Shown: in pieces, positions 47,200 to 57,119 of the stretch | Numbering within the stretch: position 1 is the first letter of the stretch | Layout: each line of letters opens with the position of its first letter | NCBI GenBank assembly: GCA_033065855.1 | Contig: JAVXUO010000158.1 | Coordinates: 62,001-126,000 of the forward strand | Direction of reading: 5' to 3' | Source of the DNA: Escallonia rubra | Taxonomy: Eukaryota > Streptophyta > Magnoliopsida > Escalloniales > Escalloniaceae | DNA length: 64,000 bases | Notes under the pieces: generated by a model | Seen by the model: only the letters and a program-made list of their open reading frames with translations | Database searches by the model: none | What the model was told of the DNA's origin: nothing | Position numbers and translations under genes: made by a program

Positions 47200-50100
47200 T
47201 ATGTATGCTTCACTCTAGACGGCCGCCTTGAGGCTCACTCCGATAAATTTAGTCCATGTACATCAAGACGAAGACGCCGCTGTCCGAATGATTAGCTTGC
47301 ATGGGGCTTCGTTTCTTCAATCGAACTACAAGATTCGGCTTCGACAGTACTCTTTGTCCACGGAGAGAGTGGACCATGGCACAAAGCAGATCCCGTGGAG
47401 AAATAAAAACACCGTAAGCTATGAGATAACAAATACAATAAGCAAATTAAGAAATAGAAAAAGTCTAACAACAATTGAAAGATTACCAAAGAATCCAATT
47501 GTTCTTTGAAAAGTTCCTTCACGGGCATCATTTTGGCATCGTTGTGGAGACTGTCGAGTGGGACTGATCTAAGAAGGGTAATGGGAGGACGTCCGCATCA
47601 CGGGCGCTCACCGAACTCAACCTATTCGTAAACCATGCAGTGAGCGAACTAGACTGACGTCAATGGAGCAAGCTTCTCCTCCCTCACACACGTTTCCACT
47701 GTTTCCATTCTCCATAAAGCATGCCATGAAAAAGCGCATCCATCATAAAATTACGGGGATACACATTCCCTCTATCCCTTTCCCGGTGCATCAAAAGTTT
47801 AGTGTAGGCAGACATCACGGTATCTTCCAACCAACGACCCAGACCTAGGATGGACATTTCGTCCCATGAGACATAATAATGCATGTTATTGGGGCAGTTC
47901 ATACCACTTTCCGATCATAGCTTGGGGGGGGGGGGAGGCAGCCACCCAGGATAATCTATTCCCGGGCTCACGCCTGAAGGCTGTCCCATATAGCAGCTCA
48001 TAAACTCCCCGCAGCCATGTGCTAATATCTCAGCATGGGAACGAAGATCTGCTCCCACGGCATCTAGCAGATCCTTCCGCTCACTCAACTTCTTGAAAAA
48101 GGCGAGCGAGACATCAACCTACATCCAAGTATATAATAAGTAACTTTAAACACGAACAGGATTGAATGCAAAACTACGAGATCAAATTCAATTAAAAGCA
48201 TTAGGAAACTTACGAGCTCAAATGCCATATGCTCATCGACCTAACCCCTAGGATGGTACTTCTGGCCTCTTGTCCACCTTATTGGGGCAATTCTCTTCCG
48301 AGTGATGCGGTAGTATTACCCGAGATACTGCTCAATGTAGGGTCAGGCTCCGACACAATGGACGCCAGAGTGTCTTGCCAAGAACCCCACAGTTCAATTT
48401 CGGCAGTGTACAATTCGATCACATTTGCTTGGCCAAACTGTTGGACACCTGGTGGGTTCTTATTAACCCTCATATCTGGGGCATCAACTGGCCACCCTTG
48501 CAGGTAGTCAAAATGGCACATTACACGATCTGGTAGTTGCCACTTCGCGATCTCGAGGTGAATCAGTGGTGTGCGTTGCAATCCGAAAAGCGTGAAGATG
48601 AACGACTCTGACACCCGTCCTGTTAGGGATGGCAATGGGGCGGGTCGGATGCGGATTTTCTATAATCCGAACCCGCCCCGCTAGTTGATGAATTTTGCCC
48701 CGCCCCGCCCCACCCCGGTCCGGGTTATGTATATAAAATACCATAACCGATCTTATGTAGAGTTAGGAACTCCGAACCCACCCCGCCCCCCGCAATAGCG
48801 AACAAAAAACCCTAAACTAACCCGACCCGACCCGGTCTGTTATGCTTGGTTCAGCAAAAACTTCACACTTTTTACACATTTATTATACAAAAACTGCACC
48901 TGTGTCACAAAAAATAAGTCTAAAAATCCTAAAGAAGACATTACAAAATAGTTCATATAAATTACAGCATAGTTCAAATAAAATTACATCATTGTTCAAA
49001 TAAACTACACCATGGTTAATAGTTCAAATAAGTTACACCACATTAACTTTCAATCACTTGAAAGTAGCAAATACGATAGATGAAGCTCGTTCAGCTGGTC
49101 CGCATTCCAACTCCAAATACAACAGCATTCACTTGTTCACTGGAAAAATAATAGAAAAAAATTACATTAAAATTAATCAAAGCGACAAAGCAGCCACACG
49201 CTGAGGCCAAAAACGCCTCATATCCAGCATCCAACGTTGCCGACCACCACTTCCAATTTCCAAAAAGCATTTGGGTTTTAAAGTAAACGTAATTAATAGA
49301 AGACAGAGAAACAAACAAACCAGAATGCATTCTCTTGTTTTATGGGTATACACATATATAAAAAGATGAAATCCTGTTAAAAATCATGCACCCAACCAAA
49401 TACTGAAAACCCATCGTAGTGTGATTAGTGGAGGCCCCTGCATGATCAAAACCCATTGGATTTCACCAGGTTTACTCTGATTTTTAAGAATACATTAACT
49501 CTATCTATAGCAAGAACAAACGGGTGGGTGCGTACCTGGACACCGCAGATCCAAATCTGAGAGCCGTGCGCCTTGTGGTGCTGCGGTGGTGGTTCGTCGC
49601 AGTAGATCCAACTCTGAGAACAAGCTCGTCGCAGTGGTGGTTCGTCGGAGTACTGGCAGTAACTCTAAGAACAAGCTCGTCGGCCGTCGCAGTGCTGGTT
49701 CGTCGCCGTGCGGTACTGCGGTGGAGAGCCGTGCGAGGTGCGGTGAGCTCCAACTCGTGAGGTGGATGAAGAGTTGCCGAGCCGTGAGCCGTGAGCCGTG
49801 CGCTGTGCGGGTGGAGAGCGGCCGTGCCGTGGCTGTCGTCTGTCGAGATTGGAGAGGAAAGCAGTCAAAGCACAAATCTGAAAGTAGTGTATGCTGGAAA
49901 ATAGGCGTATATATATGGTATATATGGACGACTAAGATTAAGTAAGCTATTAGGGTAAGTATACCGGGGCGGGGCGGGGCAGTATAGGTAAATACCATAT
50001 CCAATCCTAACCCGCTGCGGGTTTTTTTTTAAAATACCATACCCGCCCCACGACCAGGTCAAAGTAAAAAAAACCCACTCCTATCGGGGCGGGGCGGAAA

Positions 50101-51133
50101 TCCGCGGGTTCGGATTTTTTTGCCATCCCTACGTCCTGTCAAACGTTTGTATGAAGCCAATGCATTTGGCCCAGAGATAGCAAGTCGAACTCCACTGATA
50201 GAACACGATGTTGTGATGAGGATCATCTTTCCTCAGGTAGTGGCTCTTCCTCCGACTGTAGTCCCAAGCGCACAACCGAGGCCACACATTATTGGTTCAT
50301 TTCCTACAGTTGGGTGCGCCAACAGTAATGTGTTCATAAGACCACAACTGCGAACAAAGACAAGTTAGGGTCGTATCGTCAAAATTTATTGTGCACTGAC
50401 TAATAAAAAATATCGAAAACGTAATTACAAAGAGCTATATGATATACATGCAACGATGAGAGACATGCACATATAACTTTGGAGTCGAGCCTTGTACAAT
50501 GTTCGATACAAGTACGCAAGAGTTGTTGCACCCCAGACATACTCCCCAACCTCTTGCAAGTTACCCAACAACGCTAAATATTTGGTTTGAAGCGTATTCT
50601 TCGACGTCGTTAGGAATAGAATTACCCCCATCACCACAGTAGGAAGGCTTTTGTGTGCATCACAAGCATCTTCTCCGTGTAGTATTCCGAAAAAAACCCG
50701 AAGTTTTCTACCAACCACCTCAACTTTATGTCACCACTACTAAATTCATTATCAGGTATCGAAGTAAAGAAATCTCTCGCAGCTCTTTTAGATGTTGCGG
50801 AAGACCGAGAAGTAATTACCGGCAGCCCCATCACCGGTAACCCTAAGATGAACCCTACATCTTCTAAGATTGTTGTCATCACTCCAAGAGGGAAGTGAAA
50901 CGTATTCATTTCACTTATCCACCGTTTCGGTTACTTCTACTGTGATGAGTGGTGCTCTTTCCTACGAATTAACAAAGACTAATTAAGCAAAGCAAAAAGT
51001 ATACAATGTTCGCAAGAATAAGAAAAGAAACAAAAAATAAGTATCTTACTTGTCCATTCCAGATAGATGTATTAATATGGTTTTCTTGGTTGAATAATAT
51101 AGAGGGATCTTCTGGTCTAGGGTTAAAGGCCAT
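47200..51133 (-). pseudogene. Plant mobile domain (PMD) plus Ulp1-like protease gene, split by a hAT insertion
   Basis: ATG at 51133 starts MAFNPRPEDPSILFNQ to a GT donor (about 51053). Next come FHFPLGVMTTILEDVGFILG and LPVMGLPV (50905-50800), then LLGNLQEVGEYVWGATTLAY (about 50550). On both sides of the hAT element lies one continuous frame (SGPNALASYKRLTGRVSES, then AKWQLPDRVMCHF; 50229 to 48279). This is the order of plant mobile domain proteins such as MAIN. Further on, GRWLEDTVMSAYTKLLMHR (47845-47790) and QANHSDSGVFVLMYMD (47299-47252) look like the N-lobe and active-site strand of Ulp1/C48 proteases. PMD and Ulp1-like genes are known cargo of plant Mutator-like elements. The usual active-site Cys reads Ser, and the insertion breaks the gene. 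Confidence 0.7.
48624..50131. mobile_element. Non-autonomous hAT element, 1.5 kb, inside the PMD gene
   Basis: Termini TAGGGATGGCAA and TTGCCATCCCTA are perfect 12-bp inverted repeats. They are flanked by the 8-bp duplication CGTCCTGT (48616-48623 and 50132-50139). The subterminal regions are rich in CCCGCCCCGC/GCGGGGCGGGG on both sides. The GC-rich middle (49560-49860) has short tandem repeats around GTGGTTCGTCG and AACAAGCTCGTCG. No transposase is present. Taking out the element and one duplication restores an uninterrupted PMD reading frame locally, so insertion followed the last coding selection or drift. Confidence 0.88.
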
Positions 51134-51464
51134 TTTTTGCGACTGAATTATGGGAAAACGTCAAGTTTAGAAGTTTTTATCAAACGCTGGCAAATTACCA
51201 AAGCTAGCGCACACACACAGAATCTAGAAATTGCCAACGCTAGCACATGCATACTACATAATCAAAATCATGCGTAATACTCACAAACTCTAGATTATAC
51301 ACATATAAAAGATTGATTTGTGAGAAATTCATGATTATATAGACAATTAAAGGACTTCTTGGGAAGAAATTGCACAGATCTACTTACCAACGCCGTTGGG
51401 AAGATAGGTAAGAAGAAAGAAGGGAGAAAACTTTCGAAATTAGGAGTTTGTTGTATATATATGG

Positions 51465-51545
51465 GCCGTCCGCTACATTATGTAACAGACGGGGTGAAAA
51501 TGTCATGGTCAAAATGTCATCCGCTACACTGTGTAGCGGACAGTT
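51465..51545. repeat. Two copies of the GTCCGCTACA palindrome upstream of the PMD-Ulp1 start
   Basis: Palindromes at about 51468-51491 (GTCCGCTACA...TGTAACAGAC) and 51520-51542 (ATCCGCTACA...TGTAGCGGAC) are separated by about 30 bp containing ATGTCATGGTCAAAATGTCAT. They lie about 335-410 bp upstream of the ATG at 51133, in promoter position for the minus-strand gene. Confidence 0.75.
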
Positions 51546-51585
51546 TGGTTTTTTTTTTATATAAAAAAAAAGATCTAAAGGATGG

Positions 51586-51587
51586 AC

Positions 51588-51626
<39 letters not shown>
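51586..51626. repeat. (AC)n(AT)n microsatellite
   Basis: AC repeats pass directly into AT repeats and abut the hairpin MITE that follows. Confidence 0.9.
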
Positions 51627-51827
51627 GGGAGCTGATCCACTGCTAGCGCTAGCAACTTAACCCAAGTTGCTAGCGCGATCTGACCGTCCACGGGCGAGAA
51701 TGGACGGCCAGATCGCACGCCACAACAGCGAATTTTTTCACGGTCCGCTACATAATGTAGCAGACGGTGAAAAAATCGTCCGCTACATTATGTAGCGGAC
51801 GGCCCAACAACGCTAGCAGTGGATCAG

Positions 51828-51829
<2 letters not shown>
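51627..51829. mobile_element. Multi-hairpin MITE (family A), copy in (TA)n
   Basis: Starts GGGAGCTGATCCACTGCTAG and ends CTAGCAGTGGATCAGCT, inverted termini. Inside are, in order, hairpin 1 (GCTAGCAACTT / AAGTTGCTAGC), hairpin 2 (GATCTGACCGTCCA / TGGACGGCCAGATC), and two copies of the GTCCGCTACA palindrome (51745 and 51771). (TA)n lies on both sides. The terminal CCC at the right end is missing compared with other copies. No coding capacity. Confidence 0.85.
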
Positions 51830-51865
<36 letters not shown>

Positions 51866-51867
<2 letters not shown>

Positions 51868-52872
51868 GAAAGCGAATATAAGGCTAGCCTCACGCAAGTT
51901 GCGTGAGGCTAGCGGTAAAAACTACGGAGTTTCATTAAAAGAAATGAGATCAGATTTAGTCATTTTTTTTTTACTTTTTCTGTCTGTCTCTCTTTCCCCC
52001 TTCCCCCTGTTTTCCTCTCATCTCCTACCCATCTTCTCTGTCGCAGGCCCTAGCTTGCCAGGAATGAAATCATCTTGCCAGGAATGATTTTTTTCTCTTT
52101 TTCTATCTCTCTCTCTCCCCCTTGGGAAGACAGTGGGGTCGTGGGAAAAACTCTAGTCAATCTTCAATGGTGAACAGTGGTAAAAACTGAGACCAAAAGG
52201 GGATAATCAACCACTAATTCAATAGAGCCGAAAACATCACTCAAGCACCGGTGCTCTTTCCTTCACGATTCCCAGTGAGGATTAGCAAGAATGTGTTTCA
52301 TTACAGGGGACGGTGTGGAAGATGGGTGACGATGTGGCTTGTGACGGTGGAAAGTGGGTTGTCTGCGTTGGAGATGGTGGGTGTGATAGTGGCTGCAATG
52401 GTTTTTGACGGTGGCCAGATCTTGACAAACAAGAAGATGGGTGACGATGGGTTACACAAAGTTTGTGCACATGAATCAGAACATAGATGCAACTGGGAGG
52501 ACGAAGGAGTACAAGGGAATTAGAGAAGATGGGTGACAGTGATGCGGGTGATGGCGGCTGTGGTGGCTTGTGACGATGGCCATATTTTGACAAACAAGAA
52601 GATGGGTGACGGTGGGTTCGATGGTGTTGGTGGTGTGCTGAATTGTGGCAGGAAAATGGGTGACCGTGGGTGTGACGGTGGCCGGCGCAGGAAGGTTGGG
52701 GCGGTGGGTTGCTAGGGCCTGTGACAGATAAATGTGGAGGGGAAGAAAATCGGGGGAAGAGAGAGAGAGAGATTCAGAGAGAGTTGACTACAATTGTTTT
52801 AATGAAACTACGCAGCTTTTACCGCTAGCCTCACGCAACTTGCGTGAGGTTAGCCTTATATTCGCTTTTCCC
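51866..52872. mobile_element. Family-B non-autonomous Mutator-like element with palindromic terminal repeats
   Basis: The left end GGGAAAGCGAATATAAGG and onward matches the reverse complement of the right end (GGGAAAAGCGAATATAAGG and onward) over about 75 bp. Each terminal repeat itself contains the palindrome GCTAGCCTCACGCAA / TTGCGTGAGGCTAGC. Inside are CT (left) and GA (right) microsatellites and a middle rich in GGTGACGGTGG with several near-copies (52320, 52430, 52520, 52600). No transposase is present. (TA)n on both sides prevents exact definition of the target duplication. Hairpin MITEs of family A abut it on both sides. Confidence 0.8.
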
Positions 52873-52882
52873 ATATATATAT

Positions 52883-53104
52883 GGGAGCTGATAAAATGAT
52901 AGCGCTAGCAACTTAACCCAAGTTGCTAGCGCGATCTGGCCGTCCACGGGCGAGAATGGACGGCCAGATCGCGCGCCACAACAGCGAATTTTTTCACCGT
53001 CCGCTACATAATGTAGCGGACAGTAAATTATCGTCCGATACATTATGTAGCGAACGGCAAAACAGCGTTAGCAACTTGCTAGCGCTATCAACGGATCAGC
53101 TCCC
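52883..53104. mobile_element. Multi-hairpin MITE (family A), copy in (TA)n
   Basis: Perfect 10-bp ends GGGAGCTGAT / ATCAGCTCCC. Hairpin 1 (GCTAGCAACTT / AAGTTGCTAGC), hairpin 2 (GATCTGGCCGTCCA / TGGACGGCCAGATC, perfect 14-bp arms) and two GTCCGCTACA-type palindromes (53000, 53034) follow in order. TA tracts flank both ends. Confidence 0.9.
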
Positions 53105-53341
53105 TATATATATATGTGTGTGTGTGTGTGCGAATGCGCGCGAGTGAACATTTGGTAAAATTTAGAAAGATACTTCTCGGCTCCGCTCAACCCCTACCTT
53201 GGCTCTGCCCTCAACCTTATACAAACAACGTTCGGGTGTCAGGACTCCATCCCAATCAAAAAAATCGGGGAAAAGAAAAGTATTAGACAATCGAATAAAA
53301 GATGTGATTATCATCGTTGATGAACTCCGTATCTTGTAATA

Positions 53342-54955
53342 CTAAGGGCAGCCATTCAGTAAAGAAAATATATTTGAGGCGCAAGGATGCAACCTCCCAC
53401 CAGCAACAAACTCGTGAACTTGCCCGTTCACTTCAATCAAACTGCACCCTGGTTGCTTCTCTATTTGCCTGTCTTTCATAGAAATCCTTTCCTGCAGTGA
53501 TTTTCCAAAGTGACCAGCGGCTGCATAGACATTGGACAGAAGTACGTGACCACTGCTCTCACTCGAATCCAACTCAATCAAATGCTTCCCTGCCCATTTG
53601 CCCATCTCAATGTTTTCATACCTCTGGCAAGCCGAAAGCAAAGACCCCCATATAATGGCATCTGGATTCATCGGCATACTTTTTATGAGCTCTTGTGCTT
53701 CTTCAAGCATTCCTGCTCTGCCTAGCACATCAACCATGCAACCGTAGTGCTTGACGGAAGGTTGAATCCCGTAAGTTTCTGTCATTAACGCAAAATAGTC
53801 ATTTGCTTTATCAACCAAACCCGAGTGATTACATGCCGTCAGAGCGCCAATAAAACTAACACCATCTGGTTCGAAACTTGCTGATTCGAGCCTAGAAAAC
53901 AGTTCAATCGCTTCATCCTCACACCCGTTATTAGCCAGGCCTAAAATCATGGAGTTCCAACACGATAACCCTTTGATGGGCGCCGTCTCAAATACTTGAC
54001 GTGCCGTTTCAATGCTTCCACACTTGCAATACATGTCTATAATGGCTGTAAAAACAATGACATTTTGTTCAATTTTATACAATTTTATATAATCGTGTAC
54101 CCACGCGCCTTGCTTAAGTGCTCCCAGCCGGGCTGATGCATTTAACAAGCTCACCAACGTAAACTCGCTCGGCGAAATCTTCTCCTCTTCCATTTCCCTA
54201 AACAATTCCAGTGCCTCAATACACTTGCCGTTCCTAACATACCCACTAATCATGCTATTCCACGAAACGGTATTTCTCCCAGGCATTTCATCGAACAGCT
54301 TCCTCGCATTATCGATTTCCCCACATTTGGCAAGCCCCATGATCATAGAGTTCCATGCAACCACGTCCAAAGCTTCACCTTTAACTTCACCTTCACCACC
54401 AAACAGTTGCCAAGCTTCCCCTAGAAACCCACAGTTCGCATACATATGTAAAAGAGTGTTTCGTATATATAGGTCGGCTTGAAGTCCCAGCTTTATGACT
54501 CTGCCATGAAGCTGAGCCCCATTTCGAGCAAGACCCAATTGGGCAAACACCTTGAAAAGTGAAGGGTAAGTTAGTGTTGTTGGCTGAATGGACGAAGTGA
54601 CCAGCATTTGAACAAAAAGAGAGATTGCAATTTGTGGGGTTGAGCTCTGGGAGAAGCCACGGATGATGGTGTTCCATACGAAGAGATTTGGGCTTTCGAT
54701 TTGGGAGAAGAGCAGGTGCGCGTAGTTGATGTTACCCGCTGGGGAGGTGGCGCAGAAGGCCAAGACACGGCTGGCGGCTATGGGGTCTTTAGCAAGGCCG
54801 GTTTTGATGAGCTGGGCCTGGATTTTTTGGAGGTCTTGCATGGTGGTGCATTTGGTTTCAAGCAGTGAGAGGTAAGGTTGGTCTGAGATGAATTTGGAGA
54901 TGGAGGTTGATGCTGCCACCGGAGTGCTCATCAAGGAGCAAAAACTTGGTGCCAT
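53342..54955 (-). CDS. PLS-class pentatricopeptide repeat protein, E/E+ subgroup (537 aa), At2g42920-like
   Basis: PPR proteins bind single-stranded RNA in plastids or mitochondria. PLS-class E members usually specify C-to-U editing sites. The protein is a string of PPR units from about residue 55 on, with signature segments LFVWNTIIRGFSQ, DVVAWNSMIMGLAKCGEID, NTVSWNSMISGYVRNGKCIE, FTAIIDMYCKCGSIETA, CWNSMILGLANNGCEDEAI and HYGCMVDVLGRAGMLEEA. The C terminus has E and E+ motifs (IIWGSLLSACQRYENIEMG, GHVLLSNVYAAAG, CSLIEVNGQVHEFVAGG) and stops without a DYW domain. The Ser/Thr-rich N terminus could be an organelle transit peptide. The gene is intronless and intact, as usual for this class. Sequence and length agree with my memory of Arabidopsis At2g42920 (annotated chloroplastic). 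The target site is unknown. Confidence 0.9.
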   Translation of the reverse strand: MAPSFCSLMSTPVAASTSISKFISDQPYLSLLETKCTTMQDLQKIQAQLIKTGLAKDPIAASRVLAFCATSPAGNINYAHLLFSQIESPNLFVWNTIIRGFSQSSTPQIAISLFVQMLVTSSIQPTTLTYPSLFKVFAQLGLARNGAQLHGRVIKLGLQADLYIRNTLLHMYANCGFLGEAWQLFGGEGEVKGEALDVVAWNSMIMGLAKCGEIDNARKLFDEMPGRNTVSWNSMISGYVRNGKCIEALELFREMEEEKISPSEFTLVSLLNASARLGALKQGAWVHDYIKLYKIEQNVIVFTAIIDMYCKCGSIETARQVFETAPIKGLSCWNSMILGLANNGCEDEAIELFSRLESASFEPDGVSFIGALTACNHSGLVDKANDYFALMTETYGIQPSVKHYGCMVDVLGRAGMLEEAQELIKSMPMNPDAIIWGSLLSACQRYENIEMGKWAGKHLIELDSSESSGHVLLSNVYAAAGHFGKSLQERISMKDRQIEKQPGCSLIEVNGQVHEFVAGGRLHPCASNIFSLLNGCP

Positions 54956-55061
54956 CTTCTGTTGTAAGGTTTTGGTTGAGCCATTTGGAGGGATTCCACA
55001 CTGAAATATGTTGATTTTCTATTGGTTAATTAAAAGCGGAAACATAATAGTACGCAATTTA

Positions 55062-55364
55062 GGCCCCGTACGCTTATCATATTTGTTTTCTGTTTTCATT
55101 TTCATGATTTTCATATTCAGTTTGAAAATCCGTTCCTGTACTTTTATCATTTTCAAAAAAAAAAATTTAGCTATTTTTTCTTATATTGGGTTAAGTTTGA
55201 GTGAAAACAGCTGAAAACACCTTTTAGGTGTTTTCAGTTTTTTGTTACTATTTGAGTAATTTTATCCAAAACGAAAACAGAAAATGGTAAAAGTACGCAA
55301 AAAAAGAATCTTTTTCATCATCATTGCTAAAAACAGAAAACGAATATGGTAAGCGTACGGGGCC
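55062..55364. mobile_element. PIF/Harbinger (Tourist-like) MITE in the PPR promoter region
   Basis: Inverted termini GGCCCCGTACGCTTATCATA and TATGGTAAGCGTACGGGGCC are flanked by the 3-bp duplication TTA (55059-55061, 55365-55367), typical of PIF/Harbinger. The inner sequence continues as inverted arms rich in TTTTCTGTTTTC / GAAAACAGAAAA, so almost the whole 303 bp could fold back. It starts 106 bp upstream of the PPR start codon and therefore sits in or just next to the 5' UTR or core promoter. Confidence 0.9.
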
Positions 55365-56387
55365 TTAATCACTAACTAGTATTGATTCTTGTGCATCGCA
55401 CACGGCAACAATAAATACTAAAAACTCATACTTTATGTCAATAGTAATAAAAATTGAATAGTGATTATAATAATGTTGTTGCCGATAAAAGATGGTCCGC
55501 ATGTCACGTGAGGTGCCACAAAGGATGCAGTCTGCGTTGGCTTCCAGGTAGACGAAGTGGGAGACAGCAAGGATGGAGTAAGGGCTGAGAGCAAGGCTCC
55601 CCAGGCAGGTCGCGAGGGCTGGCAGCGCCGCGTAAGCAGGGAGACGACGAGCAGGGGCGACAGTCAACAGCCGACAGTCCGCGTCAAGGGTGCAGCGTCA
55701 AGAGTCCGATGACAGGAGTCCAAATGTCTTTCTCTCACTAGAAATCCAGAGAGAATGAGCTTTAGAGAGAGAAAGTGAAATGTCCAAATGAGAGAGAAGT
55801 CCTTGAATAAGCTCCAAAGTCCACTATATATAGGCACAAATGCGCGCGTGTCATCAGCCGACACGTGTCGTCCTCCGGGAGCGACACGTCGCCGTAGAGG
55901 GTCCCGCAGTATTGATTGTCCGTCGGATTGCCGGTCCCCAAGTTCGTGCCGCCCTGCCCTTGCAGCGTCCCTCTGCTTGTCTGAGGAGACTGACCACACT
56001 GCGGTAGCATGGTCAGAGTAGCCCGTTGCCCCAGCCTCCAGTCCAAGCCCTTACTGAATCCCATGAGATGCGTCAAGAGACGCGCGGAGATCCTGACAGC
56101 GGCGAGGGTTGCCCCTGTAGCCAACTGCCAGGCGGACTAGGCGCGATGCCCTCCGAGGACCTGCTCCCGTCCCGGAGTGACCCCGGGGTCATTGCCCTGG
56201 CGGTGTCGATGATCAATGATAACATGAGCGCACATGCTCACAGCTTGATACTCAGAGTCCGTGGCGAGGGGTCCTCGTGCCGTAGCACTATGAGCGGAGC
56301 CCCCCGTGAGTCCGTCGGGTGATTGTGCCGGCGATGGCCTTAGGGTTGTAAGCCCCTCCTTGTTGCGAAGGCCGGAGCCTCCTATTG

Positions 56388-56620
56388 ATTGTGCCCGCGA
56401 GGGCCGGAGCCCGTCGGTTGATTGTGCTGGCGAGGGCCGGAGCCCCCGGTTGAGTGTTCCCGCGGTGGCCGGAGCCCGTCGGTTGATTGTGCTGGCGAGG
56501 GCCGGAGCCTCCGGTTGATTGTGCCAGCGAGGGCCGGAGCCCGTCGGTTGATTGTGCTGGCGAGGGCCGGAGCCCCCGGTTGAGTGTTCCCGCGGTGGCC
56601 GGAGCCCGTCGGTTGATTGT
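56388..56620 (+). repeat. 33-bp minisatellite
   Basis: About seven units alternate GATTGTGCTGGCGAGGGCC / GGAGCCCGTCGGTT with GAGTGTTCCCGCGGTGGCC, giving a 32-33 bp period and a higher-order period near 130 bp. Confidence 0.85.
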
Positions 56621-57045
56621 GCTGGCGAGGGCTTCATGGTTGCGAGCCCGTCCCACCGCGAGGGCCGGAGCCCCGTCAGTTTGATTGAGCCGACGAGGGC
56701 TTCATGGTTGCGAGCCCGTCCCATCGCGAGGGCAGGAGTCCGTCACTTTGATTGAGCCGGCGAGGGCATTAGGGTTGTACGCCCGTCCCGCCGTGAGGGC
56801 CGGAGCCCCGTCACTTTGATTGAGCCGGCGAGGGCTTCATGGTTGCGAGCCCGTCCCGCCGCGAGGGCCGGAGCCCCGTCACTTTGATTGCGCCGGCGAG
56901 GGCTTCATGGTTGCGAGCCCGTCCCACCGCGAGGGCAGGAGTCCGTCATTTTGATTGAGCCGGCGAGGGCATTAGGGTTGCGCGCTCGTCCCGCCGTGAG
57001 GGCCGGAGCCCCGTCACTTTGATTGCGTCGGCGACAGAGCGTCGC
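56621..57045 (+). repeat. 67-68-bp minisatellite
   Basis: Six units with starts near 56623, 56690, 56757, 56825, 56893 and 56960 carry GCGAGGGCTTCATGGTTGCG or GGGCATTAGGGTTG, then GCCCGTCCCGCCG, GAGGGCCGGAGCCCC and GTCACTTTGATTG. It continues directly from the 33-bp array and shares its GCGAGGGCCGGAGCC core. Confidence 0.88.
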
Positions 57046-57119
57046 GCTACTGAAGATAGTGGGTGAGTGTTGTTTAGAGCGAGAAGTCAGTGTCACTCGG
57101 CAAGTTCCCCCCTTCGCAG

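Noticed and set aside
49501..50004. Arg/Thr-rich frames in the hAT element as transposase
   Set aside because: They overlap in several frames on both strands, lack BED finger or hAT dimerisation motifs, and follow GC-rich short repeats.
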